This document shows positions 32,851 to 40,750 of a stretch of DNA of 64,000 bases, piece by piece (within the stretch, counting starts at the first letter, position 1; every line of letters starts with the position of its first letter). The notes beneath the pieces are model-generated. The model ran no database searches. It was given only the letters and a program-made list of their open reading frames with translations, and was not told the origin of the DNA. Origin of the DNA: JAWLHA01 sp041690535 (GTDB taxonomy: Bacteria; Pseudomonadota; Gammaproteobacteria; Thiohalomonadales; Thiohalomonadaceae); NCBI GenBank assembly GCA_041690535.1, contig JAWLHA010000018.1, positions 4,110-68,109 on the forward strand, in the 5' to 3' direction. Both the position numbers and the translations under genes were made by a program.

Positions 32851-33486
32851 CTATTCGTAATTCTTCTCCCTGTACTCGCAAAGATCCTCGATGAGGCAGG
32901 ATCCGCACCTCGGTTTGCGGGCGATGCAGGTATATCGCCCATGGAGAATGAGCCAATGGTGGGCGTCCTTGAGGAACTCCTTGGGGACAAGCTTGAGAAG
33001 CTTCTTCTCCACCTCGAGCACCGTCTTTCCCGGGGCGATGCGGGTGCGGTTGGCGACCCGAAAGATATGAGTGTCCACCGCCATGGTGGGCTGGCCGAAG
33101 GCGGTATTGAGCACCACGTTGGCGGTCTTGCGCCCGACCCCGGGCAGTGCCTCCAGATCCGGGCGGTTGGCAGGGACATCGCTGCCGTGCTTCTCAATGA
33201 GGCGTCGACACGCCTCGATAATGTTCTTCGCCTTGCTGTTGAAAAGCCCGATGGTCTTGATGTACTCCCTCAGCCCGTCTTCGCCCAGGGCCAGGATCGC
33301 CTCCGGGGTGTTGGCCACCGGAAAGAGTTTGGCCGTGGCCTTGTTTACCCCCCGATCAGTGGCTTGCGCGGAGAGGGTTACCGCAACCAGCAGTTCGAAT
33401 GGCGTGGTGTACTCGAGCTCGGTGGTTGGCTCGGGATTGGCATCCCGGAGCCGGGAGAAAATTTCGTAACGTTTCTGAGCGTTCAT
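32851..33486 (-). CDS. nth: endonuclease III
   Basis: Nth is a DNA glycosylase and AP lyase that removes oxidised pyrimidines. The 211-residue protein has the helix-hairpin-helix LPGVGRKTANVVLNTAF containing the catalytic lysine, MAVDTHIFRVANR with the catalytic aspartate, and a C-terminal 4Fe-4S cluster CIARKPRCGSCLIEDLC (C-x6-C-x2-C-x5-C). It is the last gene of the rsxABCDGE-nth arrangement known from E. coli, but 477 bp containing two mobile elements now separate it from rsxE. Confidence 0.97.
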   Translation of the reverse strand: MNAQKRYEIFSRLRDANPEPTTELEYTTPFELLVAVTLSAQATDRGVNKATAKLFPVANTPEAILALGEDGLREYIKTIGLFNSKAKNIIEACRRLIEKHGSDVPANRPDLEALPGVGRKTANVVLNTAFGQPTMAVDTHIFRVANRTRIAPGKTVLEVEKKLLKLVPKEFLKDAHHWLILHGRYTCIARKPRCGSCLIEDLCEYREKNYE

Positions 33487-33564
33487 AGATCCAGGTTGCG
33501 GGAGAAGGCAAGAGACAAGTTACAAGAGAAAGAACGTACCGAAGAGTGCGGGTCAGGTGCCTGG

Positions 33565-33674
33565 GGAAACGCTGATTAATTCCGCTTTCGTCGCTCCCGC
33601 GAAGGCGGGAGCCTCGAAAAATCAAGGCACTGGATGCCCGCCTTCGCGGGCATGACGAATTAATCAGGTTTTCC
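33565..33674. mobile_element. 110-bp IS5-like MITE
   Basis: The inverted ends are GGAAACGCTGATTAATTC on the left and GGAAAACCTGATTAATTC read inward from the right. They enclose a hairpin of the common type CCCGCGAAGGCGGG. The flanks are CTGG on the left and CTAG on the right, fitting a YTAR-type 4-bp target of IS5-group elements with one base changed. It lies between nth and MITE copy 7. Confidence 0.75.
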
Positions 33675-33700
33675 CTAGACACGCGCGCGGCACCTTCCCA

Positions 33701-33916
33701 CAGGGTAAACGCATACTTACCCAAGAGCGATGCAAGTTCTTGAAAGCAGGTCGTCGGCCGCATGGACGCGGCCGTCGAGCGTACAGGGATGGAAGATGAT
33801 TGCTCCTGCATAATCTTCACTCCCGACATCCATGTCGGTCGTATTCACAGCGTACCTGCTTTCAAGGACTTACATCGCTCACAGCACGGCCGTGACGTAA
33901 GTATGCGTTTACCCTG
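33701..33916. mobile_element. CAGGG-ended MITE, copy 7 (216 bp)
   Basis: A reverse-orientation copy with the GAAGATTATGCAGGAGCAAT-type module inserted but without the second module. The perfect direct repeat CACCTTCCCA flanks it (33691-33700 and 33917-33926); the match continues into CAGG because the element itself begins CAGG. It interrupts the gap between rsxE and nth. Confidence 0.93.
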
Positions 33917-33963
33917 CACCTTCCCACAGGTCGCTTGCATTTGTTACTTGTCTCTTCGTTCCA

Positions 33964-34677
33964 TCACACCGGCTCGGCCCTTCTCTCCGCGACCGCCTCG
34001 GCCTGCTCCGCATAGGGCGTAGTGGCCGGGGCCGGCTTCTGGGCCAGGCGGGCGTCAATCACGTTCTTCAGCGCAATGAGCAGTCCCAGTCCGATGAAGG
34101 CCCCGGGAGGGAGGATGGCGATGAGAAAGCCCTTGTAGTCCTCGAACAGGGTAAGGCTCAGGCCGGCGGCGGCCGGACCGAACATGAGATCCGCCTGGGC
34201 GAAGAGGGTGCCGGAACCCACCACCTCCCGCATGGCGCCGAGCGCCACCAGCACGGCCGCGAAACCGAGCCCCATGCTCAGGCCGTCCATGAGGGCGGCC
34301 GGGACGCTGTTCTTGGAGGCGAAGGCCTCGGCGCGGCCGAGGATGGCGCAGTTGGTCACAATGAGGGGGATGAAGATCCCCAGCACCAGATAGAGGTCGT
34401 GCAGGTAGGCGTTCATGGTCAATTCCACCGCCGTAACGAAGGAGGCGATAACGACCACGAACACGGGGATGCGGATCTCGGGGCGCACCAGATTGCGGAT
34501 AAGCGACACGGTGACGTTGGAGGCGATGAGCACGGCCGTGGTCGCGAGACCGAGGCCGAGGCCGTTAATGGCCGTGGAGGTGACCGCCAGCAGCGGGCAG
34601 AGCCCCAGGATTTGCACGAAGGCGACGTTGTTGTGCCAGAGACCGTCCAGCGTAATCTGCCGGTAGCCGTTTGCCAT
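33964..34677 (-). CDS. rsxE: Rnf/Rsx electron-transport complex subunit E
   Basis: RsxE is an integral inner-membrane subunit of the ion-pumping Rnf complex. The 237-residue product has six predicted membrane segments, with the conserved GLCPLLAVTSTAINGLG and VTNCAILGRAEAFASKN motifs that carry the cysteines of the membrane Fe-S site. The ATG at 34677 has AAGGAGCGAG upstream and gives the family start NGYRQITLDGLWHNN. The C terminus is a charged tail. It lies 10 bp after rsxG in the operon. Confidence 0.95.
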   Translation of the reverse strand: MANGYRQITLDGLWHNNVAFVQILGLCPLLAVTSTAINGLGLGLATTAVLIASNVTVSLIRNLVRPEIRIPVFVVVIASFVTAVELTMNAYLHDLYLVLGIFIPLIVTNCAILGRAEAFASKNSVPAALMDGLSMGLGFAAVLVALGAMREVVGSGTLFAQADLMFGPAAAGLSLTLFEDYKGFLIAILPPGAFIGLGLLIALKNVIDARLAQKPAPATTPYAEQAEAVAERRAEPV

Positions 34678-34687
34678 CACTCGCTCC

Positions 34688-35335
34688 TTACTGTCCGGAT
34701 TCCACGGTAGGCTCGGCGAAGAGCGCCTCCCGATGCTGTTCGAAGTAGCGCAGGGTGTTGAACACAGCATTCACCACGGCCCGCGGGGTAATGGTGGCCC
34801 CGGTGAACTGATCGAACACGCCGCTGTCTTTCTTCACCTTCCACTGTTCGGCCGGCGGGTTGCCGACGGAGAGGCCCGCGAACTGGTGGATCCAGGAGGA
34901 GCGCTCCGCTTCGATGCGATCCCCCAGCCCGGGGGTCTCGCGGTGCGAGATGACTCGTACCCCGGCGAGGGTGCCGTCGAACTTGACCCCGACCAGCAGC
35001 TTGATATCGCCACTGTAGCCGTCCGGTGCCACAGGGGTGAGTACGACGGCCACGGGCCGCCCGTCCTTGCGGGCGCGATAGACGCTGATGGGCCGGGTGG
35101 TGCCCAGCAGGTGAGGTTGGGTCACCTGAATCACATCGAAATAGATGTCGTTGTCATGGCTTTCGGGGGGGACGATGGCATGCAGACTGCGCAGCAGCGC
35201 CTCGCGCTCGTTGGCGGCGATGCGCTCCGCCGTGGCCTCGTGAGTGCTGGCCACGAGGGTGGTGCCCACGATGGCAAAAAGGGCCAGCAGGGCGGCGCTG
35301 ATCACCATGTTCCGGAGCACGGCGTTACCCTTCAT
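34688..35335 (-). CDS. rsxG: Rnf/Rsx electron-transport complex subunit G
   Basis: RsxG is a single-pass membrane flavoprotein with covalently bound FMN. Residues about 6-28 form the membrane anchor. The FMN attachment motif TGATITP is near residue 175 (threonine linkage), preceded by the family pattern HRETPGLGD. It is 215 residues from ATG 35335 (MKGNAVLRNM); an ATG 6 bp earlier is an alternative. It overlaps the end of rsxD by 11 bp. Confidence 0.94.
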   Translation of the reverse strand: MKGNAVLRNMVISAALLALFAIVGTTLVASTHEATAERIAANEREALLRSLHAIVPPESHDNDIYFDVIQVTQPHLLGTTRPISVYRARKDGRPVAVVLTPVAPDGYSGDIKLLVGVKFDGTLAGVRVISHRETPGLGDRIEAERSSWIHQFAGLSVGNPPAEQWKVKKDSGVFDQFTGATITPRAVVNAVFNTLRYFEQHREALFAEPTVESGQ

Positions 35336-36356
35336 GTCCATAGGCCCGGGGCTGGGTGAAGTAATCAATGGTGGGGGCGGCCATGTTCATGAGGAGCACC
35401 GAGAAAGCGACTCCGTCGGGGTAGCCCCCCCAGGTGCGGATGATGAAGGTGAGCAGTCCCACGCCGGCACCGAAGAGGAGGCGCCCTTTGGTGGAGGTGG
35501 CGCCTGTCACCGGATCGGTGGCGATGAAAAAGGCCCCCAGCATGGCCCCGCCGGCAAACAGGTGAAACACCGGCGAAGCAAACCCGTCCGGGTCGAAGAG
35601 GTGGAAGATCCCCGATATCAGGAACAGGGCGCCCAGCATCCCCACCGGCACGTGCCAGGTGATCACCCGCAGATAGATGAGCGCCAGCCCGCCCAGCAGG
35701 ATGAGACCATTCACCAGTTCCCACCCCTGTCCGCCCAGGGCGCCGAAGATGGGGCTGGCGGTGTAGACCTCGCCCACGGTGAAGCTGCGCCCCAGCTGGG
35801 TTTTCATCACGTCCAGGGGGGTGGCCATGGTGAGGGCGTCCAGCTGGGCCCCCGCGGGCAGGGTGCCGGTGAAGACGTAGGCGAGAGTGTCGCCCAGAGT
35901 GAGCCCGGCATCGCGGATCGTCTCTGGCGGCAGCCAGGAGGTCATCTCCACCGGGAAGGAGATGAGCAGTACCACATAGCCGATCATGGCCGGATTGAAG
36001 GGGTTGTAGCCGAGGCCGCCGTAAAGGTGCTTGGCGATGACGATGGCAAAGGCGGCGCCGACGGCCACCAGCCACCAGGGGGCGAGGGCCGGCAGGGCCA
36101 TGCCCAGCAGCACGGCAGTCACCACGGCGCTGCCATCGCTCAGCGTCGCCTTTACCGGTTGTCCACGCCAGCGGACCACCGCCGCCTCGCAGCCCAGGGC
36201 AACCGCCATCGCCACGGCGATGTTGACCAGCACGCCCCAGCCGAACAGCCAGGTGAGGGCCGCAATGGCCGGGATCAGTGCATACACCACCCGCGCCATG
36301 ACGCGGTTCACCGCGTTCGGCCCATGCAGGTGGGGCGAGCTAATGGCGATTGACAT
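35325..36356 (-). CDS. rsxD: Rnf/Rsx electron-transport complex subunit D
   Basis: RsxD is a polytopic inner-membrane subunit of the NqrB/RnfD family. The 343-residue protein has about ten membrane segments and the FMN-attachment motif VTGATST near residue 287, where the flavin is linked to threonine. Also visible are GGLGYNPFNPAMIGY and the start SPHLHGPNAVNRVM. It starts 5 bp after the rsxC stop and overlaps rsxG. Confidence 0.95.
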   Translation of the reverse strand: MSIAISSPHLHGPNAVNRVMARVVYALIPAIAALTWLFGWGVLVNIAVAMAVALGCEAAVVRWRGQPVKATLSDGSAVVTAVLLGMALPALAPWWLVAVGAAFAIVIAKHLYGGLGYNPFNPAMIGYVVLLISFPVEMTSWLPPETIRDAGLTLGDTLAYVFTGTLPAGAQLDALTMATPLDVMKTQLGRSFTVGEVYTASPIFGALGGQGWELVNGLILLGGLALIYLRVITWHVPVGMLGALFLISGIFHLFDPDGFASPVFHLFAGGAMLGAFFIATDPVTGATSTKGRLLFGAGVGLLTFIIRTWGGYPDGVAFSVLLMNMAAPTIDYFTQPRAYGHEG

Positions 36357-36361
36357 CCGAT

Positions 36362-38431
36362 TTACCCTTGATCGTCGGTGAGCTTCGTTTTGGCCTTGGA
36401 GCTGGTGCGGGCCTTGGCCTCGGCGATCTTCCTTTTCTGCTCCTCAGTCGGCTCCTTCGGGCCTGCCCCTCGCTTGGCCTCAAGCCGGGCGCGGGCCGCA
36501 GCGAGCCGCTCTCTCTGCGTATCGCTGAGCTCAGGGGGGGCCTCGGGAGCGACTTCGGGCTCCGCCGCCTTTGCCGCTTTGCGGGCCTTGGCCTCGGCGA
36601 TCTTCTCTTTCTGCTCCTCGGTCAGCGCTTTGGGAGCTCCCGCTCGTTTCGCTTCCAATCGGGCGCGGGCCGCGGCAAGCCGCTCTCTCTGGTCGTCGCT
36701 GAGATCGGGGGCGGCCTCGACGGCGCCATCAGGCTGCACCTTCTTCGCCGCGGCACGGGCCTTGGCCTCGGCAATTTTCTGTTTCTGCTCTTCGGTCAGC
36801 TCCTTGGCGCCGCCGGCACGTTTGGCCTCGAGCCGGGCACGCGCCTCGGCCAGCTTCTGCCGCTGCTCCTCGGAAAGCTCACCACTGCCGCTGCTGTCGC
36901 TGCTGTCGCGCTTGGCCTTGGCACGCTCCATGGCCGCCTTGATGGCCGCCTTCTTGGTGTCCTCGCCGCCGGCGCTGTCGACCGCGGCCTTCTTCTGTTG
37001 GGCACGGGCGGCGCGTTCGGCCTTCTCGGCCTCCAGGCGGGCCTGGCGTTGCTCGTGGCGCTCCCGGGCGCGATCCGAGGCCTTTCTCTCCCGCTCCTGG
37101 GCCCAGATCTCGGTCTTCGCGTAGCGGAAGAACTGCACCAACGGCAGGTTGGCCGGGCAGACGTAGGCACAGCAGCCGCACTCGATGCAGTCGAACAGGT
37201 TGTAGTCCTGCGCCTTGTCGAAATCCTTGGCCCGCGCGTACCAGTAAAGCTGTTGCGGGAGCAGCCGTGCCGGACAGGATTCGGCACAGGCCCCACAGCG
37301 AATGCAGGGGCGTACCGGACCGCGCTCCGGCATGTCCTCTTCGGTGGCCGCGAGAATGCAGTTGACCGTCTTGATGACCGGCGCGTCCTGCGCCTGCAGC
37401 GTCATGCCCATCATCGGTCCGCCCACGACGAGGCGCTTCAGATCGCCGCTCGTCCCGCCTGCGTGCTCGAGCAAGTGGGCAATGGGGGTGCCCAGGGGCA
37501 CCTCGAAATTGCAGGGGGTGACCACCCCGTGACCGGTTACGGTCACGATGCGGGCGATGAGCGGTTCACCCTGCTCCACGGCACGATGGACCGCCGCGGC
37601 AGTGGCAACGTTGTGACACACCACCCCCACGTCGATGGGAAGACCCTGAGTGGGCACTTCCTTACCTGTAAGCACATGGATGAGCTGCTTTTCGCCGCCG
37701 GTGGGATAGCGGGTCGGCACCTGGACCAGTTCAATGTCGCCTGCCTCGGGGCATTGGGCGCGGCGAAGCGCCTCTTGGAGCGCCGCGAAGGCCTCGGGCT
37801 TGTTGTCCTCCACCCCAATCACGCATTCGCGGGCCTGCACGGCATGGCGCATTATGCAGGCGCCGGCGATCACCTCGTCCGCACGCTCCCGCATGAGCAT
37901 ATCGTCGCAGGTGATATAGGGCTCGCACTCGGCGCCGTTGAGGATGAGGGTCTCCACCGGGCGGCGGGCGCCGGGGTTCAGCTTGATGAAGGAGGGGAAG
38001 CCCGCCCCGCCGAGACCCACGATGCCGGCCTCGCGGATGACGTTGCGCAGGGCGCTCGGGTCCAGTTGCCGGTAGTCCGCCACTGGCTGGCGTTCGATCC
38101 AGGTCTCCTGCCCGTCCGGCTCCATGACGATGCACAGGCCGTTGAGTCCGGAGGGGTGAGGGACCGGCACTTCGGTGATCGCGACGATGGTGCCCGACGC
38201 AGGGGCGTGCACCGGGACGCTCACGAAGCCCTCGGGGCGGGCCACCATCTGTCCTTTGAGCACCCGCTCGCCCACCTCGACGATGGGTTGGGCGGGGGCC
38301 CCGATGTGCTGCTGCAGGGGCAGGGCCAACCGTTTGGGAAGGGGCAGCGGCCGCACCGGCGCGGCAGTGGAGAGTTCTTTCCGCCCGGGAAGGTGCAGGC
38401 CTCCCCTGAAGCTGTGGAGTTCTCGGGTCAT
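36362..38431 (-). CDS. rsxC: Rnf/Rsx electron-transport complex subunit C with three C-terminal repeats
   Basis: RsxC is the peripheral NADH- and FMN-binding subunit. It is 689 residues long. The RnfC core (about 1-435) includes GLGGAGFPSFIKL, an NADH-binding region, and two 4Fe-4S ferredoxin motifs, CIRCGACAESCP and CIECGCCAYVCP. A charged helical linker (about 436-517) leads to three tandem repeats of about 57 residues at 518-575, 576-633 and 634-689, each reading LS-x2-QR-x-(K/R)LA-x-ARARLEAKR then TEEQK-x-KIAEAKAR. The start overlaps the rsxB stop (ATGA). The long repeat tail occurs in many RsxC proteins, but its role is unknown. Confidence 0.95.
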   Translation of the reverse strand: MTRELHSFRGGLHLPGRKELSTAAPVRPLPLPKRLALPLQQHIGAPAQPIVEVGERVLKGQMVARPEGFVSVPVHAPASGTIVAITEVPVPHPSGLNGLCIVMEPDGQETWIERQPVADYRQLDPSALRNVIREAGIVGLGGAGFPSFIKLNPGARRPVETLILNGAECEPYITCDDMLMRERADEVIAGACIMRHAVQARECVIGVEDNKPEAFAALQEALRRAQCPEAGDIELVQVPTRYPTGGEKQLIHVLTGKEVPTQGLPIDVGVVCHNVATAAAVHRAVEQGEPLIARIVTVTGHGVVTPCNFEVPLGTPIAHLLEHAGGTSGDLKRLVVGGPMMGMTLQAQDAPVIKTVNCILAATEEDMPERGPVRPCIRCGACAESCPARLLPQQLYWYARAKDFDKAQDYNLFDCIECGCCAYVCPANLPLVQFFRYAKTEIWAQERERKASDRARERHEQRQARLEAEKAERAARAQQKKAAVDSAGGEDTKKAAIKAAMERAKAKRDSSDSSGSGELSEEQRQKLAEARARLEAKRAGGAKELTEEQKQKIAEAKARAAAKKVQPDGAVEAAPDLSDDQRERLAAARARLEAKRAGAPKALTEEQKEKIAEAKARKAAKAAEPEVAPEAPPELSDTQRERLAAARARLEAKRGAGPKEPTEEQKRKIAEAKARTSSKAKTKLTDDQG

Positions 38432-38976
38432 CTTGCCTGTTCCACCACGACCGGATACGGCCACTTCCAATTAGTGAGGTCCTGCTTCACCGGCGCCATG
38501 GTGATGCAATCCACCGGACAGGGGGCAATGCACAATTCGCAGCCGGTGCATTCACTTTCGATCACGGTGTGCATGTGTTTGGCTGCGCCCAGGATGGCGT
38601 CCACCGGGCACGCCTGCAGGCAAAGGGTGCAGCCGATGCAGTTGTGCTCGTCGATGACGGCCACCATCTTGGGTTTGGGCTCGCCGACCTCGCCATCCAT
38701 GGGGAGCGGATCGCGCCCGAGCAGGTCGGCGAGGGCGAGGATCACCGCCTCGCCCCCGGGTGGGCAGCGGTTGATCTCCGCCTCTCCAGAGACGATGGCT
38801 TCGGCGTAAGGGCGGCAGCCGGCGTAGCCACATTGTCCGCATTGGCTCTGCGGCAGGACGGCATCGACCTTGTCGACAATGGGGTCGCTTTCCACCCTGA
38901 ACCGCACGGCGGCATAGCCCAGCAGCAGGCCGAAGACGCCGGCGAGGGCGGTAAGTGCCAGGACTGCAGTCATCAT
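38428..38976 (-). CDS. rsxB: Rnf/Rsx electron-transport complex subunit B
   Basis: RsxB is the ferredoxin-like subunit that passes electrons between soluble carriers and the membrane complex. The 182-residue protein has an N-terminal membrane anchor (about 5-23), a 4Fe-4S domain with Cys46, Cys49, Cys54 and Cys71 (CGQCGYAGC), and two ferredoxin motifs, CIGCTLCLQACP and CTGCELCIAPCP. It overlaps rsxA (TGATG) and rsxC (ATGA), so the three are translationally coupled. Confidence 0.96.
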   Translation of the reverse strand: MMTAVLALTALAGVFGLLLGYAAVRFRVESDPIVDKVDAVLPQSQCGQCGYAGCRPYAEAIVSGEAEINRCPPGGEAVILALADLLGRDPLPMDGEVGEPKPKMVAVIDEHNCIGCTLCLQACPVDAILGAAKHMHTVIESECTGCELCIAPCPVDCITMAPVKQDLTNWKWPYPVVVEQAR

Positions 38977-39557
38977 CAGCCTTTCACCAAACCGGCGAAG
39001 CCCATGAAGGCCATCGACATGAGACCGGCCGTGACCAACGCGATGGCCGGCCCCCGAAAGGCCACCGGCACATCTGCCACGGCGATCCGCTCGCGCATGG
39101 CGGCGAACAGCACCAGCACCAGCGAGAAGCCGGCGGCGGCACCGAAACCGTACACGGCGGACTGGAGGAAACCGTGTTGTGCCTGGGTATTGAGCAGGGC
39201 CACCCCGAGCACGGCGCAATTGGTGGTGATGAGCGGGAGAAAGATCCCAAGGACCTGATAGAGCACCGGGCTCGTCTTGTGCACCACCATTTCGGTGAAC
39301 TGCACCACCACCGCGATCATCAGGATGAAGGTGATGGTCCGCAGGTATTCGAGCCCGAGCGGCGCGAGCAGGTACTCGTTGGCCAGGTAGCTGCAAACCG
39401 AGGAGAGGGTGAGCACGAAAGTGGTCGCCAGCCCCATGCCGGTGGCGGTTTCAAGCTTCCGCGACACGCCCATGAAGGGGCACAGGCCGAGAAACTTCAC
39501 CAGAACGAAGTTATTGACCAGGACTGTGCTGACCAGGATGAGGGCGTATTCAGTCAT
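38976..39557 (-). CDS. rsxA: Rnf/Rsx electron-transport complex subunit A
   Basis: RsxA is an integral inner-membrane subunit paired with RsxE. The 193-residue protein has six membrane segments; NNFVLVKFLGLCPFMGVS and TTNCAVLGVALLN contain the conserved Cys residues of the membrane Fe-S centre. It is the first gene of the operon rsxABCDGE. In E. coli the complex also keeps SoxR reduced; whether that applies here cannot be told because no soxR is in the window. Confidence 0.96.
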   Translation of the reverse strand: MTEYALILVSTVLVNNFVLVKFLGLCPFMGVSRKLETATGMGLATTFVLTLSSVCSYLANEYLLAPLGLEYLRTITFILMIAVVVQFTEMVVHKTSPVLYQVLGIFLPLITTNCAVLGVALLNTQAQHGFLQSAVYGFGAAAGFSLVLVLFAAMRERIAVADVPVAFRGPAIALVTAGLMSMAFMGFAGLVKG

Positions 39558-39570
39558 TAACGTGAAACTG

Positions 39571-39598
39571 TGTATACCTGATTGATTTGGTCTGGTAA
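39571..39598 (-). promoter_or_regulatory. candidate sigma-70 promoter of the rsx operon
   Basis: Read on the minus strand, TTACCA, a 16-bp spacer and TATACA form a -35/-10 pair. The -10 box ends only 13 bp before the rsxA ATG at 39557 and no Shine-Dalgarno sequence is visible. If this promoter is used, the mRNA would have almost no leader. Confidence 0.4.
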
Positions 39599-39712
39599 TG
39601 TGCCAGCTTAGTTCAACCCAAGTGGGACGCCAGCCCAGCCGGCGCACATTCTACGCCAAAACGGCGCATCAGTTGATATGGATTTGGTAAAGAATCGAGC
39701 CGGGATCAAAGG

Positions 39713-40684
39713 CTATTTGATCAGCCTCAGGGTGAGGGGATAGCGGTAGGCGGTTCCCTCACTGGCTTTGACCGCGGCAACCACGGTCATGATGAAGTGG
39801 AAAAGGGTAACCGCGAAGAAGAGGGGAAAACCGATGATGACGAACATCAGGGCGACGGTGACGAGGACATAGAGGGTCACCGAAATCTGGAAGTTGAGAG
39901 ACTCCTTGCCCTGGTCCTCAATGAGGGGATCATCCTCCCGCTTCAGCAGCCAGACGACCAGGGGCCCGATGATATGGCCGAACGGAATTCCGATGTAGGC
40001 GGTCAGGGCCGTCAAATGGCACAGCATGGCCCAGTTTCGAACCGTCCTGTCGGGCGGCGTGGAGGTGGGGACCGGGCTTGGCGGTGGGGTCTCGGTAGTC
40101 ACGGCAAGGGCAATCACTCCGGCGGCGAACAGACCTCCCCCCAACAGTAGCACGAGCGTTCCGCCCACGAACAGGGGCGCGGGACTGGGGGCATTGGCGT
40201 AGAGCTGGATTGCGATATGCTCCGGGGCCGGACCGGATGCGGCCGGCTCCATCTGAATGGCGGCCTGGATCGGTTCGTCGGGGGCGGTAAACCGCCGGAA
40301 GCTGGTCTTCATCCGGAACGTCTCGCCGCTGCGCAGGCTCCGCCGGTTCCCGGACCGGCAATCAATCGCACTCTCCTCCTTGGCGACAAGCCGTCCGTCC
40401 ACGGCACGGATCGTGTAGGAGAGGGGATAGCGGCAGGCGGGCTCCGACTCCGTGGTGGAGAAGAACACCTCCACCGCCAGGTAGGCCGGCCGGTTCGGCG
40501 GCAGGGCAAGGGGCGGTACTTCGAAGTGCTGCCCTGGGTCGAAGCGTTCCTCAAACACGAGCTCCGCGCCCATCCACCGCAGCCCCCCCAGGATCAGGGT
40601 CGCCAAGCCCCCCAGCAAGAGAACGATACCGGCCAGAAGCAATCGCCGAACCGGGCGTTTGTGCTCTGTCGCGTTTGTCGGCAT
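39713..40684 (-). CDS. membrane protein with C-terminal DUF4870 domain
   Basis: A 323-residue inner-membrane protein with two parts. Residues about 10-200 are one N-terminal membrane segment, an extracytoplasmic beta-rich domain (CRYPLSYTIRAVDGRLV with two Cys) and a second membrane segment. A Pro-rich linker leads to a DUF4870 domain (about 215-323), recognisable by NWAMLCHLTALTAYIGIPFG and the end region KASEGTAYRYPLTLRLIK. DUF4870 proteins usually stand alone at about 110 residues, so this is a fusion. The function is unknown. Confidence 0.75.
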   Translation of the reverse strand: MPTNATEHKRPVRRLLLAGIVLLLGGLATLILGGLRWMGAELVFEERFDPGQHFEVPPLALPPNRPAYLAVEVFFSTTESEPACRYPLSYTIRAVDGRLVAKEESAIDCRSGNRRSLRSGETFRMKTSFRRFTAPDEPIQAAIQMEPAASGPAPEHIAIQLYANAPSPAPLFVGGTLVLLLGGGLFAAGVIALAVTTETPPPSPVPTSTPPDRTVRNWAMLCHLTALTAYIGIPFGHIIGPLVVWLLKREDDPLIEDQGKESLNFQISVTLYVLVTVALMFVIIGFPLFFAVTLFHFIMTVVAAVKASEGTAYRYPLTLRLIK

Positions 40685-40750
40685 GGGTGGAGTCCGTTCC
40701 AGGAGAGTGGGTCAAGGCACCTTCGCCGGGGGCCTCAGCCGTAACCGCCT

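Noticed and set aside
36350..38809. An open frame of 819 codons antisense to rsxC and rsxB
   Set aside because: High GC content keeps the antisense frame open. The product is Gly/Leu/Arg-rich without family motifs, and the opposite strand encodes clear RsxC and RsxB.
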